From NCBI GenBank assembly GCA_945876405.1, contig CAMCOJ010000045.1:1-10567 (forward strand): DNA of 10,567 nucleotides. The letters run 5' to 3'. Source of the stretch: an uncultured Ruminococcus sp. (GTDB lineage: Bacteria; Bacillota; Clostridia; Oscillospirales; Ruminococcaceae). Position numbers and translations under genes: made by a program. How positions within the stretch are numbered: the first letter of the stretch is position 1; every line of letters starts with the position of its first letter. The notes below the pieces were generated by a model, which was not told where the DNA came from, searched no databases, and saw only the letters and a list, made by a program, of their open reading frames with translations. Shown piece after piece: positions 1-5,770 of the stretch.

Positions 1-54
1 GATTCTTTCTTGTAATGCGATTGGCTATCTCTCCCAACTTACGCTGTTCCCAAG
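1..54 (-). repeat. hsdS: R element (hsdS TRD), first 54 bases, cut by window edge
   Basis: These bases are identical to 5237-5290 and 10473-10526, the 5' end (minus strand) of the 528-base R element. They encode the HsdS start-of-TRD motif WEQRKLGEIANRITRKN in the minus frame. The frame is open back to the DUF3791 stop codon at 74-76. The rest of the fragment lies left of the window, so whether it continues into another hsdR block or a complete hsdS is unknown. Confidence 0.85.
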
Positions 55-73
55 CATTTGTCGATTTTCGGAT

Positions 74-283
74 TTATATAGCCTTTTTCCGCTCCTCCAC
101 AAGAGAATCAATATCACAAAAAGCATTATCAAGTGCTTCACAATGATAGCGTTCATACATATTGTAGATAAAATCGGTCAGCTGCAATGAATCCCAAAGC
201 TCAAGCACCTTATCAGCAGTTGTTCCACGACTTTTTGCATACTGCTCAATCAGAAAGATAAAAAAATCCATTTCCTTTGACAT
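74..283 (-). CDS. DUF3791 family small protein (69 aa), copy 1
   Basis: This is the last gene of a three-gene mini-operon. The protein (MSKEMDFFIFLIEQYA... to ...DIDSLVEERKKAI) fits the DUF3791 pattern: an amphipathic helix (residues 4-17), a middle helix (22-33), a D-[FY]-I-x-x-x-Y-[ED] segment (37-44), a YH pair (46-47) and a terminal D-I-D-x-[LY] helix. DUF3791 genes are often found beside DUF3990 genes in Firmicutes, and I infer a possible antitoxin or partner role; the biochemical function is not known to me. The start at 283 is chosen because GGGAGG (291-296) sits 7 bases upstream; longer versions lack such a site. Only 2 bases separate it from the stop of the upstream 82-residue gene. 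Nineteen bases after its stop the R element begins. Confidence 0.75.
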   Translation of the reverse strand: MSKEMDFFIFLIEQYAKSRGTTADKVLELWDSLQLTDFIYNMYERYHCEALDNAFCDIDSLVEERKKAI

Positions 284-285
284 TC

Positions 286-534
286 TTATTCCTCCCTGAA
301 ATAGCTTGAGTTTCTTGGATTGCCTGTTATCTGTTCGCACTCCCACATATTGAAAATTGCAGGATAGCCAAAATCCCACATTTCAAGCGAGGAATCGGAA
401 AGCATTGAATATGTTTCCGATTTCATAAATCGCCTGAGAGCCTCCCATTCGGTGAGTCCATATTTCTCGCAAATCAGTTTTATTACCTCTTTATCATAAT
501 AATTCAAAATATATGGCAGAATTTCCGAACTCAT
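286..534 (-). CDS. Unrecognised 82-aa protein between DUF3990 and DUF3791 genes, copy 1
   Basis: This is the middle gene of the mini-operon. Its start codon overlaps the DUF3990 stop codon (ATGA, 531-534), and its last codons (REE-stop) contain the ribosome binding site of the next gene, so all three are translationally coupled. The protein is soluble and probably helical: a KEVIKLICEKYG helix (residues 15-26), a second helix EALRRFMKSETY (31-42), then an aromatic, acidic segment with MWDF (52-55), IFNMWE (60-65) and a GNPRNS motif (71-76). There is no membrane segment and no recognisable catalytic motif. The WEALRRFM region could be a small DNA- or protein-binding fold, compatible with an antitoxin or regulator, but I cannot assign a named family with confidence. 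A GGGGG run at 543-547 gives a binding site 8 bases from the start. Confidence 0.75.
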   Translation of the reverse strand: MSSEILPYILNYYDKEVIKLICEKYGLTEWEALRRFMKSETYSMLSDSSLEMWDFGYPAIFNMWECEQITGNPRNSSYFREE

Positions 535-1010
535 ACAAAAATCCCCCTTTTGAATGTCAGAAGGTCAAGAGCTTTTTCCGATTTGAATGCATACTGGTCT
601 TTCAGTTTAAAAGGCAGCAGTCTGCGTATTGCTTCGTCCTCGTCATATACGCCGATAAGATAAAGAGAAATAACATCAAATGTCCTGTCATTTGCAACAG
701 GTCCGATAATAATGTCATATTCCTCTCCGTTTCTTTGTTCTGAACGGCAATCGCTTACAAATCTGAGCCATTCCTTATTGGCTGATTCATAACGTATAAC
801 TTCAAGCTCTGCGAGCCGCTCATCATCAAATTCAAATTCGTTAATGATAGGTGTACCGGATTTCTTACGATCGGCGGTCAGCTTTGCCCATTTTTTCGCC
901 TGCTCATAATCAGACGTCATATAAAATGCCGTTCCGAAGTCAAGAGCACGATTACTTTGCAATATTTTCGGCTCCCTGACTTCAACATTGCTCCCGTGAT
1001 ATAATTTCAT
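531..1010 (-). CDS. DUF3990 protein, ADP-ribosyltransferase-like probable toxin (159 aa), copy 1
   Basis: The protein opens with LYHGSN (residues 3-8), then DFGTAFYMTSDYEQAKKWA (24-42), WLRFV (81-85), YDIIIGPVAND (98-108) and KDQYAF (137-142). This order (YHGS, DFG-x-x-FY-x-T, WxxFV, YDxxxGPxA[ND], DQ) is the signature of DUF3990, a family placed near the ADP-ribosyltransferase fold; such proteins are commonly proposed to be toxins of toxin-antitoxin pairs. Toxin activity and target are inference here. I place the start at the second of two in-frame ATGs (1010, not 1016), because the site GAGAGG (1019-1024) is 8 bases from 1010 but touches the first ATG. That ribosome binding site overlaps the hsdS stop codon (1023-1025), so translation is coupled to the upstream hsdS frame. 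It is followed by the 82-residue gene with a 4-base overlap. Confidence 0.82.
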   Translation of the reverse strand: MKLYHGSNVEVREPKILQSNRALDFGTAFYMTSDYEQAKKWAKLTADRKKSGTPIINEFEFDDERLAELEVIRYESANKEWLRFVSDCRSEQRNGEEYDIIIGPVANDRTFDVISLYLIGVYDEDEAIRRLLPFKLKDQYAFKSEKALDLLTFKRGIFV

Positions 1011-1022
1011 CGCCATTTCCTC

Positions 1023-1586
1023 TCATATAAACATCTTTTGAAGCATTGATTTCTTCAATTTTTTCAGCGTTTCCAGCTTACGCTGATGAAGGGTGATAAG
1101 GTGGTCGAGGTTCTTGAAATATGCTCCGATAGCTTGCTGTTCTGCAACCGATTTAGGGATAATTAGTTCTGTTTCAAAAAAATCATTTGGAGAAATATTG
1201 AGCAATCCGTGATTTCTTGCGCCCTCTGCTGCAATGGCTTGAACCTCTTTATACCACCTGTCAGTATCATAATATGAAACAATAAAGTCAGAATCGGTTT
1301 TATCCTTATCTATCAATTCGAAAACAATGTAAAGTGTCGATAATACGCCATTTTCATACCTATCAAGCCTTTTGACAGCGCCCCAGGGAGCATCGCTTGA
1401 ATAGCTCTTATTATAAGCAAATTCACCTTTTTTAAGCAAGTAATATCCGCTTACATCTTTGCTTGCAATACGCTTGTCAAAGAACTCATTTTGGTCTATT
1501 AAACCATACTGTGCGGAGATAGTCAACGGTAATGTTGACTCAAGGTTTTGATTCTTTCTTGTAATGCGATTGGCTATCTCTCCCAA
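1023..1586 (-). CDS. hsdS: HsdS half-subunit: one TRD plus intact C-terminal conserved tail, copy 1
   Basis: HsdS normally has two TRDs and two conserved helical regions, about 400 residues; it picks the DNA site for a type I restriction-modification enzyme. Here there is only one half: TRD (residues 1 to about 145), then the conserved helix EQQAIGAYFKNLDHLITLH (about 149-167) and the natural C-terminus QRKLETLKKLKKSMLQKMFI. The listed start is a TTG inside WEQRKLGE with no convincing ribosome binding site, so it is nominal. The frame stays open upstream to a TAA just inside the hsdR terminator region, with no ATG. Coding similarity to HsdS begins at 1603, the R boundary. Upstream is the hsdR terminator; downstream, 7 bases after the stop, are the two candidate ATGs of the DUF3990 gene. 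It is best read as a silent or recombining cassette, although a one-TRD HsdS can in principle dimerise. Confidence 0.85.
   Translation of the reverse strand: MGEIANRITRKNQNLESTLPLTISAQYGLIDQNEFFDKRIASKDVSGYYLLKKGEFAYNKSYSSDAPWGAVKRLDRYENGVLSTLYIVFELIDKDKTDSDFIVSYYDTDRWYKEVQAIAAEGARNHGLLNISPNDFFETELIIPKSVAEQQAIGAYFKNLDHLITLHQRKLETLKKLKKSMLQKMFI
1077..1085 (-). other. Candidate recombination motif CAGCGTAAG at the 3' end of an R element
   Basis: The 9-mer CAGCGTAAG (minus strand) encodes the QRK of LHQRK and lies one base inside the downstream edge of R. The same motif ends the other R copies at 4764-4772, 6313-6321 and 10000-10008. After it the sequence switches between two contexts: CTGGAAACG (HsdS tail) here and at 6312, or CAAAAGTAAT (hsdR leader) at 4763 and 9999. 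A recombination role is inferred from the position of the breakpoints. Confidence 0.5.
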
Positions 1587-1595
1587 CTTACGCTG
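1587..1595 (-). other. Candidate recombination motif CAGCGTAAG at the 5' end of an R element
   Basis: This is the same 9-mer, here encoding the QRK of WEQRKLGE. It lies 8 bases inside the upstream edge of R and is followed by TTGG, against CTGG at the other end. Equivalent sites are at 38-46, 5274-5282, 6823-6831 and 10510-10518. Upstream of the shared CTTGGGAA the sequence switches among three contexts: the hsdR terminator region (here and 6840), the DUF3791 gene end (55 and 5291), and an HsdS conserved region (10527). Confidence 0.5.
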
Positions 1596-1616
1596 TTCCC
1601 AAGTTATAGTTTTTTC

Positions 1617-1650
1617 AATAAAAATGGAGCCAAGAAAATCTTAGCTCCAT
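1617..1650 (-). terminator. Intrinsic terminator of hsdR, copy 1
   Basis: On the minus strand, ATGGAGCTAAGA pairs with TCTTGGCTCCAT around a TTT loop (1624-1650; 12 pairs including one G-T), followed at once by the T-rich tract TTTTATTG (1624 down to 1616). It lies 23 bases after the hsdR stop and just before the R element. It should end hsdR transcripts and insulate the downstream half-hsdS and toxin-like genes. The plus-strand side has no T tract, so it acts in one direction. Confidence 0.85.
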
Positions 1651-1673
1651 ATAAGTTATGCATATCTGCACAT

Positions 1674-4600
1674 TTATTCAGTTGTTGTCTGCAATGCTAA
1701 TTTCGCATCATCAACTCTGAAATTATCATATCTAAGCGGTATTATCTCATCAATAAGCAAATCGTATAATGCTTTCTTCATTGCCTGACGATACTTGAAT
1801 TTGGATAATCCGCTATGTGAAGCCGAATAACGTTCAAAATCGGCTGACTCTTTCAAATTGTTAAGCCCCGGAATTTCCGTGTCACCGTATTCGTAACGAT
1901 CAGCTGCATATGCAACCGCTTCAAGTGTAACACACCATTCTTCCGCAAAAGCCGTAAGAACGCTGTCGATGGCTTCCTTACGCATATCGGCAAGAACATA
2001 AGATACCCTCTTGTCCTTGAACGCATCGGGATTCTCGCTAATATCCTCCCATAGCTTCTGCATCAAAACACCAAGCTTCGGATTTGATGAAAGGAGTTCT
2101 TCTATGTACTCATTTATTTCATTGAGCAAGTTCTGATAATGCTGTTCACTTCGTTCTTCATCGGTTGCAGATACAACAGTCTGGATAAGACTGACTATAT
2201 AATCATAGTCAATTTTTTCCTTGCTGTATGCCTTGAGTTCATATTCAAGATCAATTATTTCATCAGGAGGTGTATCATCACCCGGTTTGGTCTTATACTT
2301 TTCACGGATATTCTTGTAATGAGCCGCATAATCATTATATTCTTCCTGTGTAATACCATAGGAATCGGGCGGATTTTCTGCATACCTCGTAAATGCCTTC
2401 AGGCTTGAATATATCTTATCAAACTCCTGAAAAGCCTTTGCAAATCTGAGCTGACCTTCCTTAGAAAGTGTAGGTATAATATCGGGTGTTTCTGCTGTGA
2501 CACGCAAATATGCAAGTGCTTTTGTGAACTCGTCGTAAACCGTTTCCCAATCAGGAGCAAGTACAGAAGCCTGTCCGCCTGCCGAATATAATATCAGGGC
2601 TTCATCGACCGCTTTTTTGAACTTGTGCGGAGATTGAAAGGTCACGATCTGACCTGCTGTTTTCGATTTATCAAAAAGACGGTTTGTTCGTGAGAACGCT
2701 TGAATAATGTCGTGTGGGTGCATAGGTTGTCTGTCCATAAAAACGGTTGACAGGCAAGGAGCGTCAAATCCTGTGAGCAGTCTGTTTACAACAATAACAA
2801 GGTCAAGCTGCTCGTCACGGCTCTTGTATTTTGTTTTCTTTCTTGCAAGCCTGTCATTCAGATTAGCATTGTATCCCTTTATCTCACCGATACTGTGATG
2901 AGTACCGAACATAGCATTATAATCGTCAAGCGACTCCTGCATTTTGGGTACGTTCAAATCTGCACTTTCGGTATCTTCATCACTGGAAACAGAATATGTA
3001 ATTGCAAATTTCGGGAAATTGGGAAGAACACGCTTTGTTTCTTCACTTATCACCACGCTTGTTTCGCCGTTCTTTACTCGTTTGAGCAAATCATAATATG
3101 CCTGCGCCCTTTGAATAGAATTTACAGTCAGAAGTGCTTCATAGGTCTGACCTCTGCCGTTTTTGAAGCCGAGCTTTTCCCTTGATTTGTTTATTATGGT
3201 ATTCAGAACTTCAAGCATATGCGCTTCGGTTTCGTAAATGGAAAGATCCTCGTTTTCATCATCTTTATCAAGATTTTTTACACCGAGATGTTCGGTCTGA
3301 AATCCCAGAACAGCTTCGTCACGGATTGCTTCCTTGACTGTATATTTATGCAGACAGGGACCATAAAGCTGTTCTGTTGTCCTCGGCAGATCACCCTCCG
3401 GAGGATAGGCATTAACATCAAAACGTGGTGTTCCCGTAAAGCCGTACCAAAGAGAATTGCGGAAGAACTGAGAAAGAAGTCTTTGCGTTCTCGGTGTGAC
3501 CGCTCTGTGACACTCATCAACAACAAAAGCTATGCGAAGATTTTTTATACGCTCATAAGCAGGCGTACCTTCCTGAAGCCGTTTCTTGACAGCAATGGAA
3601 AGCTTCTGAATCGTGGTTACAATAACCTGTTGATTTTTATTTTTCAGCTTATTTATTAAATCGCCTACATTTTCGGTTTCATCAACATCAACAATATCAT
3701 TGTTGGCATATGACTGAAACGCCTGTGTTGTCTGCATATCAAGGTCTTTTCGGTCGATAAGAAATATTGTCTTTTCGATACTCGGAATATCAATAAGCAG
3801 ATTTCTCGCTGTTTTATAGCTTGTCATTGTTTTTCCGGAGCCTGTTGTATGCCATATATATCCCGATTTTCCCTGACGTGATGCTGCTCTCACCGCTTCA
3901 ATAGCGTGTATCTGATAAGGACGGAGTAAAAGCAGCTTTTTGTCCTCTTGGTCTAAAACTACATACTTCATTACCATCTGGTGTGCTTCGGGTATTTTCA
4001 GAACCTCCGAAGCAAATTTAAGATAATCGGAAACGGGAGCATTTGTGGTGTCTTCCCAGCCCGAAAGGAATTTTTCATTCAACTGTTCCTCGCTTGCTGC
4101 CGCAAAATACTTGGTATCCACCGCATTTGATACTACAAACATCTGAACAGCCGAAAATACGCCTGTAAACTTGCCCTCACGGATATACTTTTTTATCTGT
4201 CTGAAGCCGTCTAAATATGAGTGCTGACGGTTTTTCAGCTCAATATGTATAAGAGGGATACCATTTATCAGCAAGGAAACATCAAAACGACGATTCTGAT
4301 CGTGAATATCGCATTCATCGTCCTTTAAGGCTCTGTATTGGTTGATGACCTCGTAAACGCTTGAGCCGCCTGCAATATCATCACGCTTTAAAACTGTCAG
4401 CTGAACATTCTTTGTATCTCTTTGAACGGAAACGTGTGCAATGCCATTTTCTCCTGCTATCCATTTTGCTGCATCGTAAAATGTTGCAAATGACAGCTGG
4501 TTTTTCACCTGTTCAAACTCACGGTCTGTCAAAGGCATTCCATCAAGCTGTTCCTTGTTTCCACGTTCAAGAATATGCCTGATGTTTTCCCAAAGTTTAT

Positions 4601-4697
4601 TCTCGTCATTAAGATCGGGGCGATATGTCCACTGACTTTTGCCCTGAGTAAGCTGATTTATTAACTTTTCTTCAATGGTCTGTTCGAGTTCAGCCAT
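1674..4697 (-). CDS. hsdR: Type I restriction enzyme HsdR, motor and nuclease subunit (1007 aa), copy 1
   Basis: HsdR cuts unmodified DNA at a distance after ATP-driven translocation, acting with HsdM and HsdS. The N-terminal nuclease domain shows D139, E153-L-K155 and the Q167-xxx-Y171 motif of the RecB-like PD-(D/E)xK fold. The SF2 helicase motor follows: TTGSGKT (284-290, Walker A), TIFLIDRKDLDMQT (Ia, about 310-323), DECH (394-397, motif II), TGTP (421-424, III), TGFDAP (642-647, V) and QAFSRTNR (666-673, VI). About 250 further residues form a helical C-terminal domain expected to contact HsdM/HsdS. Length and motifs match EcoR124-like subunits, and every catalytic motif is present. I choose ATG 4697 (MAELEQTIEE), because AAAGGCGGTG lies 6 bases upstream; an 18-residue longer frame would start at a TTG (4751) without a site. 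The upstream neighbour is a truncated hsdS frame ending at 4755. No clear promoter is visible in the 65-base gap after R. Confidence 0.97.
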   Translation of the reverse strand: MAELEQTIEEKLINQLTQGKSQWTYRPDLNDENKLWENIRHILERGNKEQLDGMPLTDREFEQVKNQLSFATFYDAAKWIAGENGIAHVSVQRDTKNVQLTVLKRDDIAGGSSVYEVINQYRALKDDECDIHDQNRRFDVSLLINGIPLIHIELKNRQHSYLDGFRQIKKYIREGKFTGVFSAVQMFVVSNAVDTKYFAAASEEQLNEKFLSGWEDTTNAPVSDYLKFASEVLKIPEAHQMVMKYVVLDQEDKKLLLLRPYQIHAIEAVRAASRQGKSGYIWHTTGSGKTMTSYKTARNLLIDIPSIEKTIFLIDRKDLDMQTTQAFQSYANNDIVDVDETENVGDLINKLKNKNQQVIVTTIQKLSIAVKKRLQEGTPAYERIKNLRIAFVVDECHRAVTPRTQRLLSQFFRNSLWYGFTGTPRFDVNAYPPEGDLPRTTEQLYGPCLHKYTVKEAIRDEAVLGFQTEHLGVKNLDKDDENEDLSIYETEAHMLEVLNTIINKSREKLGFKNGRGQTYEALLTVNSIQRAQAYYDLLKRVKNGETSVVISEETKRVLPNFPKFAITYSVSSDEDTESADLNVPKMQESLDDYNAMFGTHHSIGEIKGYNANLNDRLARKKTKYKSRDEQLDLVIVVNRLLTGFDAPCLSTVFMDRQPMHPHDIIQAFSRTNRLFDKSKTAGQIVTFQSPHKFKKAVDEALILYSAGGQASVLAPDWETVYDEFTKALAYLRVTAETPDIIPTLSKEGQLRFAKAFQEFDKIYSSLKAFTRYAENPPDSYGITQEEYNDYAAHYKNIREKYKTKPGDDTPPDEIIDLEYELKAYSKEKIDYDYIVSLIQTVVSATDEERSEQHYQNLLNEINEYIEELLSSNPKLGVLMQKLWEDISENPDAFKDKRVSYVLADMRKEAIDSVLTAFAEEWCVTLEAVAYAADRYEYGDTEIPGLNNLKESADFERYSASHSGLSKFKYRQAMKKALYDLLIDEIIPLRYDNFRVDDAKLALQTTTE

Positions 4698-4703
4698 TAT
4701 AAA

Positions 4704-4713
4704 CACCGCCTTT
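4704..4713 (-). promoter_or_regulatory. Ribosome binding site deciding the hsdR start, copy 1
   Basis: AAAGGCGGTG on the minus strand, one base off the AGGAGGTG consensus, is 6 bases from ATG 4697. It selects the MAELEQ start over the upstream TTG at 4751. The same site for the second hsdR is at 9940-9949. Confidence 0.75.
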
Positions 4714-4754
4714 CGAAAAATCTTCTGATGTAGTATTGCTTTTTCCGACAAATA

Positions 4755-5273
4755 TTACTTTTGCTTACGCTGATGAAGGGTGATAAGGTGGTCGAGGTTC
4801 TTGAAATATGCTCCGATAGCTTGCTGTTCTGCAACCGATTTAGGGATAATTAGTTCTGTTTCAAAAAAATCATTTGGAGAAATATTGAGCAATCCGTGAT
4901 TTCTTGCGCCCTCTGCTGCAATGGCTTGAACCTCTTTATACCACCTGTCAGTATCATAATATGAAACAATAAAGTCAGAATCGGTTTTATCCTTATCTAT
5001 CAATTCGAAAACAATGTAAAGTGTCGATAATACGCCATTTTCATACCTATCAAGCCTTTTGACAGCGCCCCAGGGAGCATCGCTTGAATAGCTCTTATTA
5101 TAAGCAAATTCACCTTTTTTAAGCAAGTAATATCCGCTTACATCTTTGCTTGCAATACGCTTGTCAAAGAACTCATTTTGGTCTATTAAACCATACTGTG
5201 CGGAGATAGTCAACGGTAATGTTGACTCAAGGTTTTGATTCTTTCTTGTAATGCGATTGGCTATCTCTCCCAA
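4755..5273 (-). CDS. hsdS: HsdS TRD fragment lacking both conserved ends, between DUF3791 and hsdR
   Basis: This carries the same TRD as the other fragments (residues 1-170 identical), but after LHQRK the frame leaves R and stops two codons later (QK-stop), so the conserved C-terminal helix LETLKKLKKSMLQKMFI is missing. The start is again a nominal TTG within WEQRKLGE. Upstream the frame is open through NAWEQRK back to the TAA of the DUF3791 gene at 5310-5312, without an in-frame ATG. The ribosome binding site and ATG of hsdR lie within 60 bases of its end. With neither an own start signal nor a subunit-interaction tail, it is most likely a non-functional cassette: a stored TRD or a recombination remnant. 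An assembly-created junction is also possible. Confidence 0.75.
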   Translation of the reverse strand: MGEIANRITRKNQNLESTLPLTISAQYGLIDQNEFFDKRIASKDVSGYYLLKKGEFAYNKSYSSDAPWGAVKRLDRYENGVLSTLYIVFELIDKDKTDSDFIVSYYDTDRWYKEVQAIAAEGARNHGLLNISPNDFFETELIIPKSVAEQQAIGAYFKNLDHLITLHQRKQK

Positions 5274-5290
5274 CTTACGCTGTTCCCAAG
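4763..5290. repeat. R element joining the three-gene block to hsdR
   Basis: This second R copy of the left unit is identical to 1076-1603. On the minus strand it connects the DUF3791 gene end to the hsdR leader. It also spans the boundary between the two 5236-base units as numbered here. Confidence 0.95.
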
Positions 5291-5309
5291 CATTTGTCGA
5301 TTTTCGGAT

Positions 5310-5519
5310 TTATATAGCCTTTTTCCGCTCCTCCACAAGAGAATCAATATCACAAAAAGCATTATCAAGTGCTTCACAATGATAGCGTTCATACATATTG
5401 TAGATAAAATCGGTCAGCTGCAATGAATCCCAAAGCTCAAGCACCTTATCAGCAGTTGTTCCACGACTTTTTGCATACTGCTCAATCAGAAAGATAAAAA
5501 AATCCATTTCCTTTGACAT
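5310..5519 (-). CDS. DUF3791 family small protein (69 aa), copy 2
   Basis: The protein is identical to the one at 74-283, with the same GGGAGG site (5527-5532) and 2-base gap from the upstream gene. In this copy the complete downstream context can be seen: 19 bases after its TAA comes the R element, whose hsdS frame is in phase with this gene. Read-through of the stop would therefore join DUF3791 to a TRD through the residues IRKSTN. I have no evidence that this happens. Confidence 0.75.
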   Translation of the reverse strand: MSKEMDFFIFLIEQYAKSRGTTADKVLELWDSLQLTDFIYNMYERYHCEALDNAFCDIDSLVEERKKAI

Positions 5520-5521
5520 TC

Positions 5522-5770
5522 TTATTCCTCCCTGAAATAGCTTGAGTTTCTTGGATTGCCTGTTATCTGTTCGCACTCCCACATATTGAAAATTGCAGGA
5601 TAGCCAAAATCCCACATTTCAAGCGAGGAATCGGAAAGCATTGAATATGTTTCCGATTTCATAAATCGCCTGAGAGCCTCCCATTCGGTGAGTCCATATT
5701 TCTCGCAAATCAGTTTTATTACCTCTTTATCATAATAATTCAAAATATATGGCAGAATTTCCGAACTCAT
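5522..5770 (-). CDS. Unrecognised 82-aa protein, copy 2
   Basis: This is identical to the 82-residue protein at 286-534, and again overlaps the DUF3990 stop through ATGA (5767-5770). Its position between a probable toxin and a DUF3791 protein makes it a candidate cognate antitoxin or third component. Its sequence alone (two helices, then MWDF, IFNMWE and GNPRNS motifs) does not decide this. Confidence 0.75.
   Translation of the reverse strand: MSSEILPYILNYYDKEVIKLICEKYGLTEWEALRRFMKSETYSMLSDSSLEMWDFGYPAIFNMWECEQITGNPRNSSYFREE

Larger units (their letters stand above)
1076..1603. repeat. R element, 528-base direct repeat encoding one HsdS TRD
   Basis: This matches 4763-5290 (offset 3687), 6312-6839 and 9999-10526, all in the same orientation. 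Identity stops sharply at 1075/4762 (a versus t) and 1604/5291 (t versus c). On the minus strand it starts at CTTGGGAACAGCGTAAG (encoding WEQRK) and ends at CATCAGCGTAAGC (encoding HQRK). It therefore holds exactly one TRD module. Here it joins the hsdR terminator region (upstream) to the HsdS C-terminal tail (downstream). Confidence 0.95.

Noticed and set aside
1603..1608. TATAAC on the minus strand as a -10 box for the half-hsdS/DUF3990 block
   Set aside because: The nearest -35-like hexamer (TTGGCT) is 19 bases away and lies within the terminator hairpin. The match is too weak, and the hexamer runs into the R boundary.
2139..2408. Plus-strand open frames opposite hsdR (for example 2139-2408, 2707-2898, 2895-3185, 3219-3659, 4361-4582, and their partners 5236 bases on) and 513-743 opposite the DUF3990 gene
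   Set aside because: They lie antisense inside well-supported genes, give low-complexity Cys/Phe/Ile-rich translations, and lack good ribosome binding sites and family resemblance.
3278..3526. Minus-strand 82-residue frame inside hsdR (also 8514-8762)
   Set aside because: It overlaps hsdR in another frame on the same strand, across the helicase region, with no protein resemblance.
4698..4751. An 18-residue N-terminal extension of HsdR starting at TTG 4751
   Set aside because: It has no ribosome binding site and a non-ATG start, while ATG 4697 has AAAGGCGGTG at ideal spacing.
1076..5290. R elements as insertion sequences
   Set aside because: There is no transposase, no terminal inverted repeats and no target-site duplications at the R edges, and the content is an HsdS TRD.
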